Below, one piece after another: positions 16,100 through 23,194 of a stretch of DNA of 37,369 bases; the stretch's first letter is position 1; each line of letters starts with the position of its first letter. The stretch lies in the IMG/VR virus record IMGVR_UViG_3300021963_000326, positions 1 to 37,369 of that record. One strand, written 5' to 3'. Origin of the DNA: a virus. A program made the position numbers and the translations under genes. The notes beneath the pieces are model-generated. The model was not told the DNA's origin. It ran no database searches and worked only from the letters and a program-made list of their open reading frames with translations.

Positions 16100-16251
16100 T
16101 TCTTCTCCTCCTTAGTTCTGTGTTGCATCCACTCAGTCAGGACCGGCACCGCTCTGGGTGTCCAGTTGCTGCCCTTCTCAAAGGCGAAGGGTTTACCGTG
16201 GCGTTGGCGCGCTGCCAGCACTTTTTCCGCCCGCTCCGTGTTAGTTGCCAT
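16096..16251 (-). CDS. Small basic hypothetical protein
   Basis: A 51-residue protein, MATNTERAEKVLAARQRHGK onward, containing KPFAFEKGSNWTPRAVPVL and a Lys/Glu-rich end (HRTKEEKK). The start is preceded by GGTGGAG and overlaps the upstream gene end (16241). No family recognised. Part of the gapless leftward operon. Confidence 0.68.
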   Translation of the reverse strand: MATNTERAEKVLAARQRHGKPFAFEKGSNWTPRAVPVLTEWMQHRTKEEKK

Positions 16252-16426
16252 GAAGTAACTCCACCCGTTCGCGGGACACGCGCAAAGTGTTGTACCGCTG
16301 GTGCAACCGCTCCAGCACCACCACGCGCCGGGCGTCTGCTTTCTCCTCCTGCAACATCTGCAACACCTCGGCCTCGGTCTTACTTGCGAGGATGTGGTTC
16401 AGTTCACGCCAGGTTAGTCGCTTCAA
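16241..16426 (-). CDS. Small helical hypothetical protein
   Basis: A 61-residue, highly charged protein: MKRLTWRELNHILASKTEAE followed by VLQMLQEEKADARRVVVLERLHQRYN. The whole chain is predicted by eye to be helical with two or three helices and could bind nucleic acid or a protein partner; this is inference. It overlaps genes on both sides by short stretches. Confidence 0.72.
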   Translation of the reverse strand: MKRLTWRELNHILASKTEAEVLQMLQEEKADARRVVVLERLHQRYNTLRVSRERVELLHGN

Positions 16427-16562
16427 TTTTCTTCTCCAGTTCGTTAATGTTTTTCAACACCCGCGCCAGCCCCCGCTCGGCAGCATGAAACTGCCGGTAA
16501 CGGATGGTCAACTCGGACCTTGCCGCCTTCAGCTTGGCCTTCAATGCGTCGATTCGTTTCAT
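16404..16562 (-). CDS. Small coiled-coil protein
   Basis: A 52-residue protein (MKRIDALKAKLKAARSEL ... VLKNINELEKKIEATNLA) with continuous heptad spacing. The start at 16562 overlaps the end of the helicase gene by four bases. Proteins of this size and composition follow SNF2 helicase genes in several phages, from memory. Function unknown. Confidence 0.72.
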   Translation of the reverse strand: MKRIDALKAKLKAARSELTIRYRQFHAAERGLARVLKNINELEKKIEATNLA

Positions 16563-17851
16563 GTCAGAGCTTCCATTGCAAGTTGTGATAGGGACTTCTT
16601 GTCGTGCAGCGCGGCGTAGATCTTCTCGTCCACCGTACCCTCGGTCAGCAGGACGTAGCACCACACGTCATGCGTCTGCCCGCTGCGGTGCAGCCGCCCG
16701 ATGGTCTGCTCATAGAGTTCCAGCGACCACGGCAGCGCCAGAAACACGAGTCTGCTGCCCCCATGTTGCAGGTTCAGACCGTGGCCGGCGGACTTGGGAT
16801 GCACCAGCAGCAGTTCTATCGCGCCCGCGTTCCAGCGGTCGATGGCGTCTGGCTCGTCGAGCGTCACGGCGCGGGGGTAACGGCGCTGCAACTCGGCCAA
16901 CTCGGCCTGGTACTGGTAGGCGATGATCGTGTTGGCGTGTTGGTTCTCGGCCAGCAGATCGTCCAGCACCTGAAACTTGTGGTCTGACAACCACTTCGTC
17001 GCCTTGCCCTCGGCGTAGACGAAGCCCGACGCCATCTGTTGCAGCTTGGCCGTCACCACGCCCGCATTGGCCGCAACGGCCTGGGTGTCGGGGAACAGCA
17101 ACATGAAGTTCTTTTTCATGGCCTTGTAGTCGGCCATGTCCATGTCGCAATTCATCACCACCGTGTGCAGCGGCGGCAGCTTGTCCTTGTACTCGCCCGC
17201 GTCCAAGACGAACGTGGCCGGCTTGATGCGCTCCATCACCTGCGCGAGCGCCCCGGCGGCGGGTGTCCACTCGCCAAAATCGCGGTTGATGCAATGAAAG
17301 TACTGCTGCAAGAAGGCACCCTTGCTGCGACCCAGTAGCGACTGGTCGATCACCTTGCATTGGCCGAATACGTCCTCCAGACCGTTAGAGGTAAAGCTGC
17401 CGGTCAGCCCCCAGCGGATGGGGATTGCGTCCAGCACCTTGATGAGCGCCTTGAACCGCTTGCCCGATGGGTTCTTCAGGCGCGTCAATTCGTCGAACAC
17501 CACGCCATCGAAGTGCAGCGGCTGCTCGGCCAGCCATTGCAGGTTGTCGTAGGTGGCAACCACCACCTGGACGTTGGCCTGTAACGCCTTCACCCGCTGC
17601 GTTGGTGTGCCGATGACCACCGACAACGACAGCGCGGGTGCCCACAGCTTGGCCTCCACCGGCCAGACGTTGACGGCCACACGCTTGGGCGCGACAACCA
17701 GAAACCGCTGCACCACGCCGTCGCGCAGCATGTCGCGCATAGCGGTGAGCGTTAAGGCTGTTTTGCCGGCACCGACGGGCGCGAGGATCATGGCCCTGTC
17801 CGCTTCGTAGAGGAAGTCAGCGGCTAACTCTTGGTACGGTCGGAGAACCAT
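16559..17851 (-). CDS. SNF2-family DNA helicase/translocase
   Basis: A 430-residue superfamily 2 ATPase. Motif I (Walker A) is LAPVGAGKT at residues 23-31; a DEAD-box variant, VVFDELTRLKNP, follows near residue 116; LTGSFTSN is motif III; the C-terminal lobe has the SNF2 motif V-VI pattern KSAGHGLNLQHGG and LYEQTIGRLHRSGQTHDV. Such proteins are frequent in phage early regions and probably act in replication, recombination or remodelling of host proteins on DNA. The start has an AGGAGG ribosome site. It overlaps the VRR-NUC nuclease gene by 28 bases, a pairing that suggests a joint function. Confidence 0.9.
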   Translation of the reverse strand: MVLRPYQELAADFLYEADRAMILAPVGAGKTALTLTAMRDMLRDGVVQRFLVVAPKRVAVNVWPVEAKLWAPALSLSVVIGTPTQRVKALQANVQVVVATYDNLQWLAEQPLHFDGVVFDELTRLKNPSGKRFKALIKVLDAIPIRWGLTGSFTSNGLEDVFGQCKVIDQSLLGRSKGAFLQQYFHCINRDFGEWTPAAGALAQVMERIKPATFVLDAGEYKDKLPPLHTVVMNCDMDMADYKAMKKNFMLLFPDTQAVAANAGVVTAKLQQMASGFVYAEGKATKWLSDHKFQVLDDLLAENQHANTIIAYQYQAELAELQRRYPRAVTLDEPDAIDRWNAGAIELLLVHPKSAGHGLNLQHGGSRLVFLALPWSLELYEQTIGRLHRSGQTHDVWCYVLLTEGTVDEKIYAALHDKKSLSQLAMEALT

Positions 17852-18123
17852 TGGTCTACTTCCTCCTTCGATCTAATCACTATGTAATTCACCCCCATGC
17901 GGCGCATGTCAGCGGCAAACAGCTTCTGCCACGGTGACAAGCGGCCCTTGGTGGTCTTCAATTCCACGAACCACACCACGCCACCGGGCAGCAGCACGAT
18001 CCGGTCGGCCACACCAACACGCCCCGGTGACACCCACTTGTAGGCCACGCCACCATGCTCGTTGGTGCGGCGCACAAGGTAGCGTTCAATGTCACGCTCC
18101 AGTAGCGGCATGGTGAAACTCAT
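17824..18123 (-). CDS. VRR-NUC domain nuclease
   Basis: A 99-residue protein that is almost entirely a VRR-NUC domain: an early Glu in LLERDIERYL, then SPGRVGVADRIVLLPGG with the catalytic Asp and WFVELKTTKGRLSPWQK with the Glu-x-Lys, followed by the conserved WQ and the closing VNYIVIRSKEEVDQW. VRR-NUC enzymes are PD-(D/E)XK nucleases; stand-alone phage and plasmid copies may cut branched DNA (the family includes FAN1 and phage Holliday-junction type enzymes). The start could also be the Met at 18111. It precedes and overlaps the SNF2 helicase gene. Confidence 0.88.
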   Translation of the reverse strand: MSFTMPLLERDIERYLVRRTNEHGGVAYKWVSPGRVGVADRIVLLPGGVVWFVELKTTKGRLSPWQKLFAADMRRMGVNYIVIRSKEEVDQWFSDRTKS

Positions 18124-18280
18124 CGCTGGTAATCGTGCCCCCCGGCGCAAGATCCACCACGATCTGTTTTTCGTAGCTCTGGATGACGACGATGCCGGGG
18201 ATGCCACCGTTGGCCGCGCAGTAGTCGCGCAACGCCTGTTGTAATTCCCTAGTTGATATGGTTGCTGTTTGGATTCTCAT
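18092..18280 (-). CDS. Small hypothetical protein, first gene of the leftward operon
   Basis: A 62-residue protein (MRIQTATISTRELQQALRDY onward) with a helix then a beta-rich part, IPGIVVIQSYEKQIVVDLAPGG. An AAAGGAAA ribosome site precedes ATG 18280, and the divergent promoter region lies directly upstream. It overlaps the VRR-NUC gene by 32 bases. No family recognised. Confidence 0.68.
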   Translation of the reverse strand: MRIQTATISTRELQQALRDYCAANGGIPGIVVIQSYEKQIVVDLAPGGTITSDEFHHAATGA

Positions 18281-18293
18281 GGGGTTTCCTTTA

Positions 18294-18322
18294 TTGATGT
18301 AAAAAAGTTTAGCACATAAAAT
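18294..18322 (+). promoter_or_regulatory. Putative sigma-70 promoter for the replication operon
   Basis: TTGATG (18294-18299), a 17-base spacer and TAAAAT (18317-18322) match the bacterial consensus in 4/6 and 5/6 positions. Transcription would start near 18329, about 40 bases before ATG 18370. A second, extended minus-10-like element TGGTATTAT lies at 18330-18338. The 89-base AT-rich gap between divergent genes must also hold a leftward promoter, but I cannot pick it out with confidence. Confidence 0.5.
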
Positions 18323-18369
18323 AAAAGTGTGGTATTATTTTTTCTCCACCTCAAATAAAGGACAGTCAA

Positions 18370-18606
18370 ATGGAAATAACTAATAGGACATCAGCGGGCT
18401 TGTGTGAGGCGCTATTCCAAGAGTTTGATTTGTTGCGTGCCGGTATGAGCGATCACCATCGTGCGGCGGCGGTAGCAAAATTAGCTGTGCAAATCATTAA
18501 CACCAAACGGCTTGAAATTGACGCGGCGGTGTTTGATAAAAGTGGGCTAAAGTTTTCGCCGTTAAACCTAACCACTCAAGGGGTTCGAATTGGCCTTCCT
18601 ATATAA
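18370..18606 (+). CDS. Small hypothetical protein
   Basis: A 78-residue protein, first gene of the rightward replication block. It opens MEITNRTSAGLCEALFQEFD and is helical through about residue 55. The start is preceded by AAAGGACAGTCAA, a leader shared with two other genes in this block. No family recognised. It overlaps the next gene by 17 bases. Confidence 0.7.
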   Translation: MEITNRTSAGLCEALFQEFDLLRAGMSDHHRAAAVAKLAVQIINTKRLEIDAAVFDKSGLKFSPLNLTTQGVRIGLPI

Positions 18607-18874
18607 CCCCGAAGCAATAGCGCAAGCAAAGGCGCTGCAAGCGCAAATCTATGCGCTGTTTAAAAAATGTAACCAACATGTGGGTTTGTGCGATGTGTGC
18701 GGCGATTCAAAGTATGTAGCCGCTGGCAACGGTTTTGCGCCTAGTGACGCGCCTAAATTGTGCATACGCCATCGTTGTGGTTGGAATTCAACACTAGCGC
18801 GTCGCGGGCGCAAACAAGATGTGACGCTTTTTTTTGCCCGTTATTTAACTAATATTTTAATTAAAGGACACTAA
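18590..18874 (+). CDS. Small Cys-rich (zinc-binding-like) protein
   Basis: A 94-residue protein with a TTG start after AGGGGTTCGAA. A candidate metal site is formed by HVGLCDVCGDSKY (C-x2-C) at about residues 31-40 and KLCIRHRCGWN (C-x4-C) near residue 60. The surrounding chain is basic in its C-terminal third (TLARRGRKQ), consistent with nucleic acid binding. No named family. Coding DNA is AT-rich compared with the nuclease and polymerase genes downstream. Confidence 0.68.
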   Translation: MAFLYNPEAIAQAKALQAQIYALFKKCNQHVGLCDVCGDSKYVAAGNGFAPSDAPKLCIRHRCGWNSTLARRGRKQDVTLFFARYLTNILIKGH

Positions 18875-18875
18875 A

Positions 18876-19199
18876 ATGGAAGCACACGGTGATGAAGACA
18901 TCCGCACGGAACCCACCGAGCGCCAGTTGGAAGTGGCACTCGAATCAGTGATCGAGTGCGTCATGGAAGACGGCCAATGGCCGAAGAACGGTCGCGCCCA
19001 GTTTGACCTCTACGAGTTCTTGCTGGACAAGCGCGATCCTTCCTACGCAATGGAGATGTACGTTGCCAGTATGAGCAACGACACCCGTGCGCTGGAGACT
19101 CGCATTGCGCGTGAGCGCAAGACCGTCGAGGCCATGCTCGTCGAGCATCTGCGCGACAGTGAACTGGTGGCCGACCACGCAGCGGAGTGGGCAGAATGA
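18876..19199 (+). CDS. Acidic hypothetical protein
   Basis: A 107-residue, mostly helical, Glu/Asp-rich protein. The start has the AAAGGACACTAAA leader seen at two other genes. No motif recognised. Its TGA overlaps the ATG of the DUF2800 nuclease gene (ATGA), so the two are probably translated together and the protein may be a partner of the nuclease. Confidence 0.72.
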   Translation: MEAHGDEDIRTEPTERQLEVALESVIECVMEDGQWPKNGRAQFDLYEFLLDKRDPSYAMEMYVASMSNDTRALETRIARERKTVEAMLVEHLRDSELVADHAAEWAE

Positions 19200-20293
19200 A
19201 ACACTCAACAGTCGTCGGCGGTAGCACCGCCAAGCGCGTGATGAACTGCCCAGGCTCAGTCGCGTTGGTGCAACTGGCCCCACCGTCGTCATCCAGCGTG
19301 TACGCTGACAAGGGTACGCTCTTGCACACCGCGATCAGCGAGATGTTGTTGGGCGAGGACAACGTGATTGGCATGACCTACGAAGGCCAGATCCTCGACC
19401 AGACCATGCTAGACGAGAAGCTCCAGCCGGCGCTGGACCTCTTGGACAAGCTCGACCCCAACGGGGAGATGAAGCTCGCCATCGAGACTCGCGTAGGTTT
19501 CGGCAAGTTTCTCCCCGGTGCCTTTGGTTCCTGCGATGTGCTGGGTCGCCTTGGCAGCACCGCGTATGTGATCGACTGGAAATTCGGCGAAGGCATTGCG
19601 GTAGACGCCGAGCAGAATGAGCAACTGATGTACTACGCCGCTGCGGCCATGCGTACGCCCGAAGTGGCGTGGGTGTTTGATGGGGCTGTTGCCGTTGAGT
19701 GCGTCATCATTCAACCCCCGGTCATTCGCCAGTGGACGACCACACCGGCGCGGATCAAGGCGTTTGAGAAGGACTTGAAGCGTGCGGTGAAGGTCTCCAG
19801 TCTGCCCGATGCCAAACTCAACCCCGGCGACCATTGCCGCTTCTGCCCCGCAAAGCCGACCTGCCCCGCCATGACCGGCGCGGTGGATCGTGCGCTGAAG
19901 GTCAAGCTCGACGCCATTGACGATGAACTGCTGGGCACCTACGCATCCAATGCGGTCTTGTTGCAAGGTTGGATTGACTCGATCAATGAGTTGGTGCAGA
20001 CCAAGATTGAAAAGGGTTATAAAATACCGGGCTGGAAGATGGTCGCAAAGAAAGGCCGGCGCCAGTGGGCCGATGAGGCCAAAGCGGCCGCCGCCTTGAC
20101 CGAATTGGGCATCGACCCCTACAAGAAGGAACTGCTCTCGCCCGCGCAGGCCGAGAAGAAGGTAAAGAATCTGCCCGAAGGACTGACGGTGTCAGTGTCA
20201 TCAGGCGATACGGTGGCCCCGGAGTCAGATCCGAGGCCAGCGGTTTTGCAAATCGGGCAGCAACTGACCGCCGCCCTCTCTAAACTTATCTAA
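19196..20293 (+). CDS. DUF2800 protein, Cas4-like PD-(D/E)XK nuclease with probable Fe-S cluster
   Basis: A 365-residue protein of the DUF2800 family, found in phages next to DNA polymerase genes. Core motifs: STAKRVMNCPGSVAL near the start, KGTLLHTAISEML (His of the fold), LPGAFGSCDVLGRLG and STAYVIDWKFGEG, which carries the Asp-x-Lys of the nuclease, then EQNEQLMYYAAAAM. The Cys at about residue 17 and the cluster CRFCPAKPTCPAM near residue 218 repeat the four-Cys iron-sulphur signature of Cas4 and AddB nucleases. It probably processes DNA ends during replication or recombination. The start ATG 19196 is chosen over GTG 19187 because of the coupled ATGA overlap. Confidence 0.87.
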   Translation: MKHSTVVGGSTAKRVMNCPGSVALVQLAPPSSSSVYADKGTLLHTAISEMLLGEDNVIGMTYEGQILDQTMLDEKLQPALDLLDKLDPNGEMKLAIETRVGFGKFLPGAFGSCDVLGRLGSTAYVIDWKFGEGIAVDAEQNEQLMYYAAAAMRTPEVAWVFDGAVAVECVIIQPPVIRQWTTTPARIKAFEKDLKRAVKVSSLPDAKLNPGDHCRFCPAKPTCPAMTGAVDRALKVKLDAIDDELLGTYASNAVLLQGWIDSINELVQTKIEKGYKIPGWKMVAKKGRRQWADEAKAAAALTELGIDPYKKELLSPAQAEKKVKNLPEGLTVSVSSGDTVAPESDPRPAVLQIGQQLTAALSKLI

Positions 20294-20304
20294 GGAGTAA
20301 AGTA

Positions 20305-20955
20305 ATGTCAAATCTAGTCACGTTCGCAGGTGCAAATCTCCCCGCTGTTGCTTCTCTTGCCACCTCGCTTCGCAAGCTGGAGTCTGCTGCTGGTCCCGCT
20401 GGTATTGTGATCCTGAAAATGGACCGCACCGGCCACTGGGTGTTTGGTGCCGACCAGACCGAGGTGGAGGACGGTTCGCACTGGGCCGTCAACCCGTTTT
20501 CCTTCGTCCACGGCTTTATCGCCTGGGGCGACGGCGAGGTGCTGGGTGAGAAGATGGCCTCGGTCAGCGATCCGTTGCCTGAACTCGACGCGGCGCCTCC
20601 CGGTGCCAAGAAGGGCTGGGAAACACAAGTCGGCATGTCGTTGAAGTGCGTCAGCGGTGAAGACGCCGGCATGGAAGCGCGGTTCACCACCACGTCGGTA
20701 GGCGGCAAGCGCGCCGTGCAGGAGTTGGCAGTCGCCATCGCCGCGCAGGTGGAGAAAGACCAAAACGAGCCGGTGCCGATTGTGACCCTTGGCAATGAGC
20801 ATTACCAGCACAAGAGCTATGGCCGCATCTACACGCCAGCGTTTGGTGTGCTGGAGTGGGTCAGCCTGACAGCGGAGGCAGCGCCCGCGCCGGTAGTGGA
20901 GGCTGCGGTTGAGGCTCCCGCGCCGGCTGGCCGTCGTCGTCGGGTTGTAGCGTAA
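20305..20955 (+). CDS. Hypothetical replication-block protein, possibly single-strand DNA binding
   Basis: A 216-residue protein between the DUF2800 nuclease and the polymerase. MSNLVTFAGANLPAVASLAT is followed by ILKMDRTGHWVFGADQTEVE and NPFSFVHGFIAWGDGEVLGE, a beta-rich core rich in aromatics, and a flexible tail of Ala/Pro/Glu ending in GRRRRVVA. Proteins with this opening are common in phages at this position, from memory, with no proven role. An OB-fold or DNA-binding function would fit both composition and place but is not demonstrated; the basic, not acidic, tail argues against a standard SSB. Ribosome site: AAGGAG. Confidence 0.72.
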   Translation: MSNLVTFAGANLPAVASLATSLRKLESAAGPAGIVILKMDRTGHWVFGADQTEVEDGSHWAVNPFSFVHGFIAWGDGEVLGEKMASVSDPLPELDAAPPGAKKGWETQVGMSLKCVSGEDAGMEARFTTTSVGGKRAVQELAVAIAAQVEKDQNEPVPIVTLGNEHYQHKSYGRIYTPAFGVLEWVSLTAEAAPAPVVEAAVEAPAPAGRRRRVVA

Positions 20956-20959
20956 AAGG

Positions 20960-20989
20960 AAGCGGGGGCGCAGTATGGCCCCCGCTTTT
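20960..20989 (+). terminator. Rho-independent terminator
   Basis: GCGGGGGC (20962-20969) pairs with GCCCCCGC (20978-20985), with flanking A/T pairs and a run of four T. It lies between the 216-residue protein and the next small gene and would split the replication block into two expression levels. Confidence 0.85.
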
Positions 20990-21011
20990 AATAAACTAAA
21001 GGACAATCAAA

Positions 21012-21212
21012 ATGAATGAAGACGAATATGAAGCCATATATAGCGGTTTAGCACTTCTAGCTAAAGCTATTACGCCGGCAAACGCAAGTCCGGGCCACGA
21101 TGAAGCAGGTAATTACGTTGCTTCTTTGACCGAGGCTGTTATGGGCATAACTTCAGGTTTGCATAAAATTGCGGAGGCTATTGAACACTTAGCTGACACC
21201 AACGAAAAATGA
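21012..21212 (+). CDS. Small acidic hypothetical protein
   Basis: A 66-residue, helical, acidic protein (MNEDEYEAIYSGLALLAKAI onward, with GITSGLHKIAEAIEHL). The start follows AAAGGACAATCAA, a leader shared with 18370 and 18876. It overlaps the polymerase start by four bases. No family recognised; it may be a small partner of the polymerase, which is inference from coupling. Confidence 0.7.
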   Translation: MNEDEYEAIYSGLALLAKAITPANASPGHDEAGNYVASLTEAVMGITSGLHKIAEAIEHLADTNEK

Positions 21213-23134
21213 TCTGGCTTGACTTTGAAACCCGTAGCCGCTGCGACCTACCCAGTCGCGGCGTCTACAACTACGCGCAGGATGCCAGCACCGAGGTGCT
21301 GTGCATGTCCTACGCCTTTGATGACGAGGACGTGCGTACCTGGTTGCCGGGTCAGCCCTTCCCCGACATCAGCGGCCATCAGATCGTCGCGCATAATTCC
21401 GCGTTCGAAAGACTTATTTTTTGGTATGTCCTCTGCCCAGACATAGGTGTGCCTGAACCAAAGTTGGAGCAGTTCTATTGTACTGCGGCCCAAGCCCGTG
21501 CGAACTGCCTCCCCGGCAGTCTGGAGGACGTAGGCCGTGCGGTCAGCAGCAAGATGAAAAAGGACCACCGTGGCGCCGCGCTGATCCGCCTTCTGTGCGT
21601 CCCACGCAAGGACGGCACCTTTAACAACGACCCCGCGCTGATGGCCGAGATGGTTAATTATTGCGCGCAGGATGTCAGGGCCATGCGCGAGATTAGCAAG
21701 TCCATGCGCCCCCTGTCCGATGACGAACTAGCCGACTATCACGCAAGTGAGCGCATCAACGACCGTGGTGTGCTGGTCGATCTCGACCTCTGCCGTGCGG
21801 CTATTGAATACGCCGAGGAAGAACTATTAGAGATCCAAACCATTGTGGCCGAGGTGTCCAAGGGCGAGGTGACCAGCGTGCGCTCCCCCAAGATGCGCCA
21901 GTGGGTGCAGGATCGCGTTGGCCCCGAGGCGCTCAAGCTGATGTGGACGGGCGAGAAGTTCTCCATCGACAAGTCGGTGCGCGCCAACCTGCTGACGCTC
22001 GGGCCTGACGAGGTGCCCGCCGACGTGGCCGAGGTCATCCAGTGCGCCGACGATCTGTGGGCCTCCTCTGTGGCTAAGTTCAAGCGGCTGGCCGACTTGG
22101 CCGACACGGACGACGACCGTGTGCGCGGCGCGTTCGTCTTTGCCGGTGGCAGCGCCACGGGCCGGTTTGCCAGTTTTGGGGCGCAGGTGCATAACTTCAC
22201 CCGCAAGACCGCCAAAGACCCCGCCGCCGTGCGCCAAGCGATGGTGCGCGGTCACAAGATTGTCCCCGCGTTCGGCCCCCGGGTGACCGACGTTCTCAAG
22301 GGGATGCTACGCCCCGCGCTCATCCCGGCGCCGGGGTGCGTGCTGGTGGTGGCCGACTGGTCTGCCATCGAGGGCCGCGTGAACCCGTGGCTCTCCAACT
22401 GCCCCGCCGGCGAGGCCAAGCTGGATGTTTTTAGGTCTGGCCTTGACCCCTACAAGGTCAACGCGGTGGCGACCTTCGGCGTGGCCTATGCCGACGTGAC
22501 GGGCGACCAGCGCCAAGTCGGCAAGGTTCAGGAACTCGCGTTAGGTTTTCTCGGTGGCGAGGGATCGTTTGACACGTTTGGGCGCGTCTACGGCGTGCGG
22601 GTCGAGAACGTCCCGCGAGTAATCCGCCTGTGGCGCACCACCAACCCGTGGGCGATGCAGCACGGCCAAGACTTGGAAGCCTCCTACACCCGCGCCATGC
22701 GGAATGTCGGGCGTGAGTTCGCAGCCGGTCGGGTGGTGTACCTCTTCGACGGTCAGCACCTGTGGTACGCGCTCCCCTCGGGCCGGGTGCTGTGCTACCC
22801 GTTCGCCAAACTGGAGGCCGATGGCGTATCCTACCTCAAGGCCGCATGGAAGCCCGCAGCCGATGCGACCGAGTGGCCCCGCGCCCGCCTGTGGCGCGGT
22901 CTGGCAGTCGAGAACATTACCCAAGCAACGGCCAACGATCTGCTGCGTGTGGCCCTGCGCCGTATCCCCGACGTGGTGCTGCACTGTCACGATGAAGTTG
23001 TCGTGCAGTGTCCAGAGGCCGATGGTGAGCGGGTGGCCGCAGAGGTGGAGCGGGTGATGTGCGAGCCGCCTGAGTGGGCCGCTGGTCTGCCGCTGGGGGC
23101 CGAGGTGAAGATAATGAACGTGTACGGAAAATAA
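21209..23134 (+). CDS. Family A DNA polymerase with 3'-5' exonuclease
   Basis: A 641-residue replicative polymerase. Exonuclease motifs: LDFETR at residues 4-9 (Exo I), IVAHNSAFERL near residue 59 (Exo II) and YCAQDVRAMRE near 151 (Exo III). Polymerase motifs: VVADWSAIEGR near 380 (motif A, catalytic Asp), RQVGKVQELALGFLGG near 434 (motif B, the O-helix Lys) and LHCHDEVVVQ near 592 (motif C, HDE). No 5'-3' exonuclease domain is present, as is usual in phages. The ATG overlaps the preceding gene, and the primase/helicase follows. Together with the clamp-like protein at 25592 it suggests a largely self-sufficient replisome. Confidence 0.95.
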   Translation: MIWLDFETRSRCDLPSRGVYNYAQDASTEVLCMSYAFDDEDVRTWLPGQPFPDISGHQIVAHNSAFERLIFWYVLCPDIGVPEPKLEQFYCTAAQARANCLPGSLEDVGRAVSSKMKKDHRGAALIRLLCVPRKDGTFNNDPALMAEMVNYCAQDVRAMREISKSMRPLSDDELADYHASERINDRGVLVDLDLCRAAIEYAEEELLEIQTIVAEVSKGEVTSVRSPKMRQWVQDRVGPEALKLMWTGEKFSIDKSVRANLLTLGPDEVPADVAEVIQCADDLWASSVAKFKRLADLADTDDDRVRGAFVFAGGSATGRFASFGAQVHNFTRKTAKDPAAVRQAMVRGHKIVPAFGPRVTDVLKGMLRPALIPAPGCVLVVADWSAIEGRVNPWLSNCPAGEAKLDVFRSGLDPYKVNAVATFGVAYADVTGDQRQVGKVQELALGFLGGEGSFDTFGRVYGVRVENVPRVIRLWRTTNPWAMQHGQDLEASYTRAMRNVGREFAAGRVVYLFDGQHLWYALPSGRVLCYPFAKLEADGVSYLKAAWKPAADATEWPRARLWRGLAVENITQATANDLLRVALRRIPDVVLHCHDEVVVQCPEADGERVAAEVERVMCEPPEWAAGLPLGAEVKIMNVYGK

Positions 23135-23136
23135 CA

Positions 23137-23165
23137 ACGGCCCACGGGGAGGAACCGTGGGCCGT
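23137..23165 (+). promoter_or_regulatory. Strong RNA hairpin between polymerase and primase genes
   Basis: A perfect 11-bp inverted repeat (23137-23147 with 23155-23165) has the loop GGAGGAA. No T-run follows, so it is not a standard terminator. It starts 3 bases after the polymerase stop and ends 29 bases before the primase ATG. It could protect or process the mRNA; a ribosome-site-like loop is unusual. Confidence 0.6.
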
Positions 23166-23194
23166 CAGACCAACCAACCAAGAGGAACTATAGC

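Noticed and set aside
16710-17360. 216-residue leftward frame within the helicase gene
   Set aside because: Same strand, different frame, Gly/Arg-rich product typical of GC-rich shadow frames; the SNF2 motifs are in the other frame.
22541-23137. 198-residue leftward frame opposite the DNA polymerase C-terminus
   Set aside because: Antisense of polymerase motifs B and C; no ribosome site.
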